A stretch of 64,000 nt of DNA from contig NW_006763149.1 in assembly GCF_000264905.1 (NCBI RefSeq), positions 1,005,725-1,069,724 of the forward strand. Direction: 5' to 3'. The notes beneath the pieces were generated by a model, which was given only the letters and a program-made list of their open reading frames with translations, had not been told where the DNA came from and searched no databases. Shown in pieces: positions 47,230-57,593 of the stretch. Each line of letters opens with the position of its first letter. The stretch's first letter is position 1. This DNA comes from Stereum hirsutum FP-91666 SS1. Its lineage: Eukaryota > Basidiomycota > Agaricomycetes > Russulales > Stereaceae. A program made the position numbers and the translations under genes.

Positions 47230-47394
47230 TTATTCGGGGTACAAAATGGGCCCTTAAGGACCAATACCCTTATCCGCAGGAATACATGTACAAATATACA
47301 CTACGAAACAGCGCGGTATCCTTTACCGCTGTGATACCCACAATGAACTGTGATATAATTGTATCTACTAGATAACATCGGGCCTCTCACGGGT
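47203..47394 (-). mobile_element. Probable 5'-truncated LINE 3' end
   Basis: On the minus strand the sequence reads GTATTGGTCCTTAAGGGCCC, then TTTTGTACCCCGAATAAA, and ends in tandem CTTAC units. An end made of a short tandem repeat after a non-coding 3' region, with no terminal repeats, is how Tad- or I-type fungal LINEs finish. No reverse-transcriptase frame is present, so only a short 3' piece would remain. The left boundary is the repeat array and the right boundary is a guess. Confidence 0.35.
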
Positions 47395-47885
47395 TCCAGA
47401 ACCTACTGTAAGTACTACGAGACCATACAACATGACTTAGCCAGAGAGAGCAATGACCGTATAAAAACCCATTGGGAAAAATTGGTGGATCTCTCATGGT
47501 AATATGTTGTGGGTCTCGCAATACTTGCAAGCGTACCTTGTATTCGGAGGACGCTGAGAACGATATATTTTCAATGGTGTGTACACCCATAATCGTGGGT
47601 GACAACACAATTACGCCACCTTGAAAGAACTGTGTGGCGGCCGGTGAGTACGGTGAGGACCGGAGTGTCTCGGGATGTCTCGGGCAACATCGGACGACGC
47701 CAACAACACTCGCAAGGATGGACAGAAAAATCTTAACAATGAGCTATTAATTGCCCAAGGGCACCTCTGGCAAGCTAGTTTTTCTCTAGAGCCAAAGTCA
47801 ATACTCTGTTGTGACATGGTATAAAAACCAGTGTCTGACAATGCCGCAAAGGGGTGGATGGACCGCAAGCCCAACGGATGTCTTT

Positions 47886-48150
47886 GGTCTGTGAGCGAAG
47901 TTTTCGACTGTGGCGAGCGTCTGAGCACGACGATCTGTCGTCTGCGAGTACCGCGAGCCTTCGACAATGCTGAGAGCGAGGGACCGTCTAACTGTGGCAT
48001 GCATCAGGCAACGGATTTCTGTGGTCTGTGAGTGAAGTTTTCGACTGTGGCGAGCATCAGAGCACGACGATCTGTCGTCTGCGAGCACCGCGAGCCTTCG
48101 ACAACGCTGAGAGCGAGAGACCGTCTGACTGTGGCATGCATCTGAGCGAG
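47886..48150. repeat. 137-bp tandem duplication
   Basis: Copy 1 starts at 47886 (GGTCTGTGAGCGAAG) and copy 2 at 48023 (GGTCTGTGAGTGAAG). They share blocks such as GACGATCTGTCGTCTGCGAG and GCGAGCCTTCGACAA with about 10% mismatches. Copy 2 is slightly shorter at its end. The unit is not coding on either strand in a consistent frame. Confidence 0.85.
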
Positions 48151-51100
48151 GAATATTCCAACACTTCAGTGCAATGCGAGCCTTCGACCTGTAGTTGAAG
48201 CCGACAATGATGACAGTGTTTATGTATCGAGAGGAGATTGAAAAGGGCCAATTCCTCAGGACCTCGAGAATCGAACAAGATCACAACAGATATTCATGCC
48301 AATACTTGTGCGCCAAATTTTTGATGTAATATTCCGACAAGATGTATCTAGGGTGTGGCAGATACCTCACAACTCTGGCCAAAGAGTACGTGATGTCTTC
48401 TGTTCCGTGCATGCATACTCATCGATGTAAGAACTCCTTCCCGATCCTCGAATACTGATATTCCTCCCTTTCATCTCCAGTTCATAAGCACAGCTCCGCT
48501 CACGAGCTTTCTTCTCGTCAATCAAGTCAGCCGCTCAAAGTCCCAACTCCGACGACCGAAGCCTTACACATTCCCAAAAGCGGGATTCTTTTGTTCCCAG
48601 AACTGGAAGGCGTACGACCGACTCCTGATTCCTGGCTGCTTTTGGTGTCAAGACTCGAGACTGCCTGTTTAACGCCACTGGGGACTGAGGATGGAAGACG
48701 TCTTCGGGACCGTGGTGTTCCATGTGCACAGAAACGAAGGATGATGCTGAGTACAACTTGTTATCGATATGAACATTGGGGAAGGAGCCTGTAAGGGAAG
48801 TTCAAACGGCCAGTTGTGCTAATGGTGTGTACGTATGATGTTTGATATCTGATATATGATATGAACGCTTATACACCCGCGAGGTCGAACACATTGTTCC
48901 TAATATACGCATCGAACGTCGAACATTGGACCTCCCATTCTAGGAGATGATCTTCGGAGCCGATTGTAGGTGTTACTGACCTGCTCTAGATCTACTTCTG
49001 GGTTATCCAATGCGCTACACATCAGACGAAGATGGCCTCAGAAGTACGTCTCACCGCAGAATTCGAAGACCAACGCTTTGAATTTGAAGGGTGAAGAATG
49101 AAGAGCCCGGAGTATACTTCCATGCTGTGCCATGCCATGTTCCCCGAACAGGTACGTCCTTGTTCCCAGAATCAGAAATTCCACCTCGCGATCGGCTATA
49201 CAGTTATACTTATCCTTATCCTTGGCATCTCATCTTCGTCCTCGCCTTCGAATTTGGAGCCTACTCGGGTAACTCCTATGTTCAGCCTCGCCTTCTTTTT
49301 GGAGGACAAAGACATGCACTTCGTGGACTGAGGAGCCCCTATTAGAATGTTGCCCGTACGTCTTGTCCTCGTGTTCTCAAATTAACCTCCCGAAGTGGCG
49401 TGTCTACGAGCTTACCAGCCCGGAGGATCCAAATCTGCTTCTTTCGATCCTCCGAGTCGTGGTGGTGTGTGTGTCTTCTCTTCGTCCTTTGTTCCAAGCA
49501 GGGACGAACTGAACTAGGAAGCTCGTCTTCATTCGTTCATTCGTTCATCGCGTGGGGTTCCGAGGCGTGGAAACTGAGATCGAACTCAGTGATTCTGAAC
49601 ACCGAAGTCAAGCTTCGTCCTTCGTCGCTCGATCTACTCCGCACGGCCGCATCCTTCGATCCACTGTGAAACCTTCGAGCCTCCGACGCTTTGAATGCGA
49701 AGCTGAAGCTCCCACTGGGCTGCTGCGACGTCCACGTTTCAGCGTGTCTGCTTTTAGATGCATGGCATTGGCTGTCGATGAAATGTGATCTATTATCGGA
49801 CGAGAAAATTCTCAGTACCTTTTTCTATCTTTTCATCTCGGGTCCTGGCAGGACGTCGGCCATGCGGCTCACAGGGCCTTTTTTGGAAACTAGTCGGACA
49901 AGGACAAGGACACGGGTTTCGAGAAGATGAGTTGATTGGTTCATCGATCCCCTATCCATGCGCAATTGCAAGGGAGGAAAGCATTGTACTGTACCTCCTT
50001 CCTAACATGCGGATTAGGGTCCAGAGCTCTGCGCTACAAGTGATGATTCCGCGAAAGCCCCGCGCGTGCTCGTAACCAGCCTAGTGCGTCCATATCCATC
50101 CATCCTCGTCCACTTCCACGTTCTCTTTCTGTGAAGCTTGATCTTCTCAGATCTCCGCGCACTTACGCGGACTAGTGCGCTTTCTGACTTCTGTATCCGT
50201 ATTCAGGACGGCGTTATGGCTTGTTGTGCTCGTACCCGTGGTCATAATGGGATTCGAAGGAGGAATTTGTCATTGTCATTGGGGTGGATGAAGACGAGAA
50301 GAGAAGCTCAGAGACACGGATTGGCGAGCGGACGGACAGGGACGGCTAGGAGGGGCGGAGTGTTATTCGGCACAGCGGATTCCGTTGCGCTCGCGTGGGC
50401 CGTGGTGCCGTAGCCGTTCTCAATCCGCCTCTTGTCATTCCAGTTTCCACTTCCAGACTCTGACCGTGGCCAACATCGACATCCCACAAAAGGCTCCGAC
50501 GTCCGTTTCCCCTCTCGGCTATCGCTCCTTTCGATTCGCCAGTTCGGTTCTACTTTGTTGGCGCTCAAGCTGGATAAAGGCTGGACGGTCGACCGGTCGA
50601 TGCCCAACAACCAAGACTGGCGGACGAGTTGCTTGTTATGGAACTCAGGCGTTGTTTCTTGCTGTGATCGACTGTCACTGGTGGATCACGGAATCGGATG
50701 GCTCTTCTTGGACGACGACGACACTTCTGTGCTGGTTGACTTGGGATCTTGAGTCTTTGTCACGAATCCTGGCTGTTGGCTACTTATTGCTATTGCTATT
50801 CAACGTCATTCAGTCTGTCTGTTTGTCAGCTCGAGAACACAGATGTGTCGATGACACGCGCGATCGACAGGCGATTGCGCCATTATGTGTTCTATACACT
50901 CTTTCGATTATTTCTTGCTCCATGTCCTGGCGCACACTTATGGAACTAATAAGCTTTTGCGACTGACACTGACGTCCTTACGCTCGCTCGAAAGGAAAAG
51001 GAAAAACGGAAAGTTTACGGCTTGGGAGGGATTAGGGATAGGGGCGCTCGCTCGTAGTGTCTGTGGCGTCGGGTCGGCTAACAGAGCGTCAAGTTTGAAC

Positions 51101-51846
51101 ATTATGTTGACAGGGGAGACTAGTACTAGTGCATGCTCCTTGGGTGTGGGTGCTCGTGCTCGTCCTAGGATATACGGAGTAGCTGCGCACTGGGTGGGGA
51201 TGGGACTGGAACAGGGACGAGGATAGGGACTTGTGAGGTCTCGGGTTTCATAGAGCCCTCCGGTGGACAGGGATAGATGTGATGGACCTCATACGAGTCG
51301 GTCGGCTTTCAGTGTGGAGTGACGGATGAGGCTGAGGCTGAGGCTGGGGGCTGGATGTATGCGGGTGGTTTGTTTTGTTTGGAGGGGAGGGATGCCCTCG
51401 AAGGCGGAGGTGAGCTAATTGGGAGACTCGGACTGGGAAGATCAAGGGATGAGATGGATGGATGCATGGACGGGCGGGAGAATGGATAGATTGGATGGAT
51501 AGAACGAGAAGTGGATTCGACGGATGGAAGGCATCGCACAACTTGAAGGACGGCCGTGACATACGCGTTCTCAACAATCACGTCGCCGGGAACGGAAACG
51601 GAAGTAGAACTTGGAGCGCGGAGGAGTGGAGATTATGGACTGGGCAGATCTGCGGTGCTGAATGGGATCGTCAAAGCAAAGCGTCCTGGACGAAATATAT
51701 AGGCTCGGACAACGGCTCACACGACCGACGTCGCCCTTGTTGCTCCAACCAGTCATTCAGCTCCGCTAAGACTAACTACTTCTACCACCTCCGCCCGCGA
51801 CGCCACATCCCCCAACTCTGACGACCTCTTGCTCATCGCTACCATC

Positions 51847-54800
51847 ATGGGCAACTCCCACTCCCGCAAGTCCACCTACCAGCCTACCCACTCCGACGTC
51901 GACGAGGTCGATGTCAAGAGCCGTAGCTCCCGTTCGCTCAAACACTCGCGCTCCGTGCCCGGCTTCCGCAGACCCACCGTCGTCAACACCAACACGCGCA
52001 CCCTTTCTCAAGCACAGACCGACACGTTCTCCGACGCGTCATGGTCCTCCATCGGACACCCTCTCTCCGAAAAAGCAGCGCCATCGCACATCCAACAAGT
52101 CCAAGTCCCGTACCCTCCCCACCACCACCACCACCAACACCAACAACCACCATATCCGTACCAATACCAATACCAGAACCAATATCCGTACCAGTGTCAG
52201 TATCAACATCACGCGTGTGGGCCACCCGTTCCTCCTGGGTTACATCACGCCACGACCGCCCCGCCGTCTTCGACCCATGGCCAGTTCTATACACATTCGA
52301 ACCTTACGAACTCGTACATCCCACCTCCCACCGCAGGCCTCATCCTCCCCGCTCCTTCTCTTCCCATCCCATACCCACTCGACTCCGCCACCCAGCACCA
52401 CTCAGCGTCAGAAAACGCCGCCTACGCTTGTTTTCTGTCTAATTATCCGGAGTATAACCTCACATGGACGCTCGACGCGCTCCGGAGGTCAGAGTACGCT
52501 CGTATCGACGGAGGTGGTGGTGGTGGTGAGATTGGAGGAGGGAAGGAGAGGGAGACGTATGTGGATTATATGGGCGGGGCTCTTTATCCTGAGAGTCTCG
52601 TCAATGTCCATGCGGAGTTCTTGAAGAGCTGTGTGTTGGGGAATACGCATTCGGAGAGCAATAGGTGTGTTTGTTTTCTCTTTCGCTCTTCACCTTTTCA
52701 TTTTCTCTTCCTTTTATTCTCTATCATTTTCCTCTCTTCTCTCTCCTCTGTTCTGTCTCTTTTACACTTGCTGTGCTCCGCATCCTACGAACGTGGCCTT
52801 TACGTGGCCCGACACTAGTCCTAGTCCTAGTCCTAGTCCTAGCACTGGCACGGGTGCGGGTGCAGACACGGCGACGTACTCATGGAGATGTGGCGCATCG
52901 ACCCGGCACGGCGCGGTCGATAGTCGATATATGCGCATATACCCATCCCTCTTTCGTCTCTCACTGTCCTGTCTGAGTCTTCCCGTTCGTGTTTGAAGGA
53001 ACATCCTTCTAGCGTGTATCGGGCATGTCTGCGTCCTATCGTGTCATCCGGCATGGCATCCTAGCGCGTATCTGGAGTCTGCCCTGGTTATTTTGGAGTC
53101 CAGTTTGGAGATGGACATGCTAGACTCGGTATTGCGATTTCCGTCTCTACGGGTGGCGTCCCGAACTTCAAACTGGGTATGTGGCGCGGGAGCGCAAACT
53201 ATGATACTATCATAGCGTGTCGGAGCAGGATATATGCGCATATATCCGCCTACTTTTATTGTTCTCACAACTTCTCACTTGGACTTAGAGGACCCTGTCC
53301 ATGCGACCCAATTCTTCGTTTTCTCCCAAGGCGCAGTGTGGCGTCGGTCTAGTCTCGGTACTCGCATGACCGCGAGTGCTAAGACGCATGGTATTGTGAT
53401 TTGTATTGGTATTGGTGTTAGTAGTGTGTATCGGCATAATGTGTCGCATCTGGGTGCTTACCCCGAGCGTGGTGTGGCGTCGCTCTCGATCTAACGCATA
53501 TACTTATGCACCCACCATCCGACCGCTTTTGGGCAGTCTATAATTGCTTTCGCGTGGCTTGGGCGTGGGCGGGATTGCGACGGCTCCGTACCCAATTGAC
53601 CTTCGAGATTTGCACCGTTCGACGCGATCCCGTCCGTTCGTGCACCTTCATCGAGATTGGGGAAGACAAGGAAGGGAATCTTCCTTCCACGTCCCTTCGA
53701 GAGCGTGGGTGGATCGTGTCGCGAAGGGAAAGCACTTCTACTTGTTGAGGCTACTGCTTCGAGATCGGCGTGGCGCTCGTCAGTTATATCGAGATTTGAG
53801 ATAGTGAAGACTGGAAGACCTGGAAGACTGGAACTCGAAGACTGGAGGACGTGCTTGGCTAGATGGGGACAAGGATTTCCTTATCCAATACATGGTTTGG
53901 ACACGGTGCCCTACGGTGCCGCGGTGCGGTCATGATGCATGATGGGCAGGGGTTGATCCGTTCATTATGGAGTATGAGCGGATTTTGGATGGGTCCGGAT
54001 GGGCGTTCGGGAGCTTGGTGTATACGCATATGCGCATCTATTCGCCTTCGCCAGTGGTTTCCGGGGGTCCGAGATGCTAATGGCTGCAGACTGCGGTCAG
54101 GATATTGGTGCAGGCATACGCATATATTGACCTTTTTCGTTGGGGAAGTGGGCCACACTGACGGACGGCACGCCACCCCCTATTTTGTCTCGAATCCCTC
54201 CTTTGAATTTTATTTCTGTCTTCCTTTCTCTCCAAATGACAAATTTTGCTAACCTCCCTCCTCCTCCTCCCCAATAGCTCCCTCCTCTCCTCCTCCCTAA
54301 CCTCCCAAGCCCGCTCCTCCGTCCTCTCCTTCTTCAACGCGCCCCCAGGCTCGACCGTCATATTCACCTCCAACGCCTCCACCGCACTCAAACTCGTCGG
54401 CGAATCCTTCCCGTTTACGAGCGGGAGCAGTTATGTCCTGCCGGAGGACGCGCATAATAGTGTGCATGGGATTAGGGAGTTCGCGAGGAGGAGGGGGGCG
54501 AGGGTGGGGTATGTGAGGGCGGGGCGGAGGGGAGGGGTTAGAGAGGAGGGGGTTAAGGTCAGTGTCGACTTCGTTTTCTTGATGATGATGCGTGGAAGAG
54601 CGATGATATTGACTGGACTGCTATCTTGCGTGCTTTGCTTAGGAAGTTCTCCTCGCACATCGACCGATCTCGACCTCTTCATCTGAGCCTTCACAACCCG
54701 CACAACCCGCACAACCACCACCACCCTCCCTCCTAGCCCTAACCGCCCTCTCCAACATCTCAAACTCTAAACTCTCGCCGGCGTCGCTCGCTCGGTTGGC

Positions 54801-56349
54801 AGACTATGCGCGCGAATTAGGGTATACGACTCTGTTGGACGCGGCTGCGTTGGCGCCGACGGGGAGTTTGGATCTGAGTGTCGTGAAGGTGGACGCTGTC
54901 GCTGTTAGTCCCTTTCCTCCCCCTCATACCATACACGACATCTGGCTTTTGCTTGACCTGCTTGACCTGCAACGACGATCTCACTCATGCGTCTTTTGCA
55001 TGTAGATCTCATTCTACAAAATGTTCGGCTGGCCGACCGGCGTCGGCGCGCTCATCCTCCGTCCGGGCGTTGGCGAGTGGTTGAGGAAGAGTAGAGTTTG
55101 GTTCGCGGGGGGGACGGTGGGGGTTGTGCAGGTGCCGGGGGTGGTGAGGGGTTGGAGTGGGAGAGTTGAGGAGAGTTTTGAGGTGTGTTTATCTTCACCG
55201 TGACTGGTTTCTCTAACCGCCCTCCTGTGACTTTGGATTCTTCGCGTTGGCTGGGTGGGCACTAATGCGTCGCCATCTTTGTTATAGGATGGAACGATCA
55301 ATTACCTCCTCCTTCCCTCAATCACGACAGGTCTTCGCTTTCTGTCCGCGTACATGCCGTTCTTACCTATACGCATGGCGGCGCTCACGCATTATCTCGC
55401 GACGGAGCTCGAGGGGGTGACTTATCCTAACTCGGAGTTCAAAGCGTGTAGGGTCCTGTCCAAGGTCCCGGGCGAGGAGACGGGGAAGAGGCCAAGGAAA
55501 GTGGGGGAGGTGGCGGATGCGGGAAGTGTGATTTCGTGTTTGTTTTATGATGTGAGTCGTTCCCTCTCATTGCCACCTCCATCCCTCTTCTACTGCCCAG
55601 TTCATCCATGAAAACTCTCATATTTTATTTGCGTGGCCGACAATTCGAATCACTCTACACAGTCCACCGGCACGCAGATCCCCAACTCCATCATATCCAC
55701 GCTCGCTGCCACGGCACATATCTCCCTTCGTACGGGATGCATGTGTAACCCCGGTGGAGCCGCTGCGCTTCTCGAACTACAGCCGCTCATGGCGAGGTTA
55801 CATACAATTCCGGGGATGCTCGATGCTGATGGAACGAATGAACGACGAGACAGCGACTGCACCAACAACAACACCAATGCATGTCACAATAGCACGACCT
55901 CGGAACGACCAGCCGACCACGGTGCGAAACCAGGATCGGAACCCTCGAAGATGGAAGAGCTGTTAGCCGAAGGAGGGGCGACGCTCGCGAAGTTGGAGGA
56001 AGAGGCGGGGAGAGAGCTGGGCGTGGTGAGGATCAGTCTTGGGTTGGGGAGCGATTGGAGCGATTGTTGGAGGATTTTGGAGTGGGTTAGGAGGGACGTT
56101 TTGGAGGTTGGGACTGGAAGCGGGCTCGGGAGAGGGAGGGGAGGGGACGAGAGTAGGGGGAGTTGGAGTGAGGGGAGTAGTAGGGATAGTGGAATTGAGG
56201 TCGAAAGGCGCGGGAAGTCAGATAGGGGGAGGAAGGTGACGGCGAAGGAGGTGAGGAGGGAGGTGAAGAAGGCGAGGAGTATGTATGTCGATTCGCAGGG
56301 GATATGGAAGGAGACTAGGGAGATACAGCAGGTGGGGAGGGCTTTGTGA
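51847..56349 (+). CDS. Class V aminotransferase, Mo-cofactor-sulfurase-like, no MOSC domain
   Basis: Six exons (51847-52664, 54278-54557, 54643-54903, 55006-55182, 55288-55551, 55663-56349) give 828 residues, all junctions in phase. The N-terminus MGNSHSRKS fits N-myristoylation. About 200 disordered residues rich in His, Gln and Tyr follow. The fold-I PLP domain then shows YVDYMGGALYPESLVN, GNTHSESNR, VIFTSNASTALKLVGESF, DAHNSVHGIREFA, the LLDAAALAP loop, the PLP-lysine motif SFYKMFGWPTGVGALI, and the persulfide-type cysteine motif RTGCMCNPG. This is the Mo-cofactor-sulfurase/cysteine-desulfurase layout. The protein stops in a Ser/Gly/Arg-rich region without the usual MOSC domain. Intron 1 is 1613 nt, about 30 times normal. 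Confidence 0.88.
52814..52842. repeat. CTAGTC hexanucleotide array in the long intron
   Basis: Four perfect CTAGTC units and part of a fifth lie inside the 1.6-kb first intron of the aminotransferase gene. Confidence 0.9.
52929..54132. repeat. Dispersed ATGCGCATAT near-palindromes in the long intron
   Basis: Five related copies occur: 52929 (ATATGCGCATATACCCATCC), 53232 (ATATGCGCATATATCCGCC), 53493 (ACGCATATACTTATGCACCC), 54024 (ACGCATATGCGCATC) and 54118 (ACGCATATATTGACC). Most are followed by a C-rich trinucleotide. The span given covers all copies. Confidence 0.7.
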
Positions 56350-57593
56350 GCGTCGCCGGTAGTGTTCTTCGAGGATGGGTAGACGTCAAGACGAAAACAC
56401 ACACACGCTGGTCGTTGCCCTGGACAATGTAACTTTCTCCTCGGATATCCGTCTCTCTCCGGGTCATATATACAGGTGTATGTATTCCTATCGCCTCAAA
56501 TCGTCATCTGCTGTAGGATATTGTATCATCTCAGTCTCTTCCCCCCGCCCCCCCTTCTATCTGGATCTAGAGTCTCCGTTTCCGTTCTAGGACTATACTC
56601 AATCGTTCTGTACGTCGTCCACGTCTTTTTCGTACTGTAACTTCTAGCCTCCTCGATCTGTTCAATGTTGATGTACCTCTCAAGTTCTCCCTCCTCGGAT
56701 CTCTGTTGTTGTTATTATACTTTCTTTCTCGTTTTGTTGTATTATTGTATTTTTTTTCAGGCTCAGCTGTTCGCCGTCATGTCTGGTATCAAGTCACGGT
56801 GTCCGGTATCTGGTGTACTGTACTTTTTCGACCGTAGGTTCGTGGGAAGATTACGTCAGACGTGACCTTCGCCAGACCACGGTTCGTTTGGTTGGGCCAC
56901 GCGTGACGAACCAATGAAATTGTTCGCGGAAGGATCCAAAAATTTATTTTTGGGCGATTTTGGCGCAAATCGGTCACGATTTGCTGTTCGTGGGCCCGCG
57001 CATATGCGTGACCATCGGGGCAAATATGTTCGCCGGCGCACCCTGCGTGATGCGTGACGAACCTACGGTCGAAAAAGTACAGTATATACTCTGTACTGTT
57101 ACGGTTACGGTCAGACTCTGGCCTGAACACTGTCCGTCTGACTACGGGACTCTTCGATGGGTGGACTCACTTCCAAGCTCGATCGAATCCTCTTCTTGGT
57201 GCTGCAATCTAGTCTTTGTGCTGCTATAACATTTAACTGAAGCATTGACCGGAAATTAAAGACACTCGAAGTGACGGCACAGTCGGTGCCACAGTGGCAC
57301 CAACTAGGCTCCTACAAGTCTGCGCAGACAATGATCAGAGATGCACAACAAGAGGGCAGGAATCCACGTATTTTCCCGCTCTCCTAAAATAAGATACAGT
57401 AAGTACACGTCAACCTCCAAAACAAAAAAAGCAGTGAGTGGTCCTCGAGCTCGAGTCTCAAATGTCCCGCACATTGAAACTCCGGCCTGTAGTGGCCACG
57501 GACCAAACCAAGAAAAACCTATCCCATCCTCATTGAATGTTCCATTCAACCAAGCACCCTCCTCCTCCTCATGTCTTCATTCTCCCTCCTCCC
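56350..57593. other. Convergent intergenic region holding a MITE
   Basis: The region lies between the stops of the aminotransferase and USO1 genes. Apart from the 265-bp element listed separately, I see AT-rich 3' flanks and no coding signal. Confidence 0.6.
56818..57082. mobile_element. MITE with 26-bp perfect terminal inverted repeats and TA flanks
   Basis: The left end (56818-56843) reads CTGTACTTTTTCGACCGTAG then GTTCGT. The right end (57057-57082) is its exact reverse complement. TA dinucleotides at 56816-56817 and 57083-57084 fit the target duplication of Tc1/mariner elements. The 265-bp body has no open frame for a transposase, so it is non-autonomous. The body contains further partial inverted copies of GTGACGAACC and a palindrome GCGCATATGCG. 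Confidence 0.8.

Larger units (their letters stand above)
46265..51846. other. Gene-poor 5.6-kb stretch
   Basis: No protein gene is supportable. Many frames of 60-190 codons are open because the sequence is GC-rich, but none has a domain or splices onward. The stretch contains a pentanucleotide array with a probable LINE tail (about 47.2-47.4 kb) and a 137-bp tandem duplication (47.9-48.15 kb), listed separately. From about 48.4 to 51.7 kb I see only unique-looking sequence, possibly old repeat remnants or long untranslated RNA. Confidence 0.5.

Noticed and set aside
47830..48190. Short repeats considered as a CRISPR-like array
   Set aside because: Only two long adjacent copies with no spacers, in a eukaryotic genome.
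49091..50966. Series of 60-190-codon plus-strand frames
   Set aside because: No domains, no consistent splice sites and shifting overlapping frames. Expected in GC-rich non-coding DNA.
53506..54240. Possible nested gene inside the 1.6-kb intron
   Set aside because: Frames are short, lack a start context and domains, and do not join each other.
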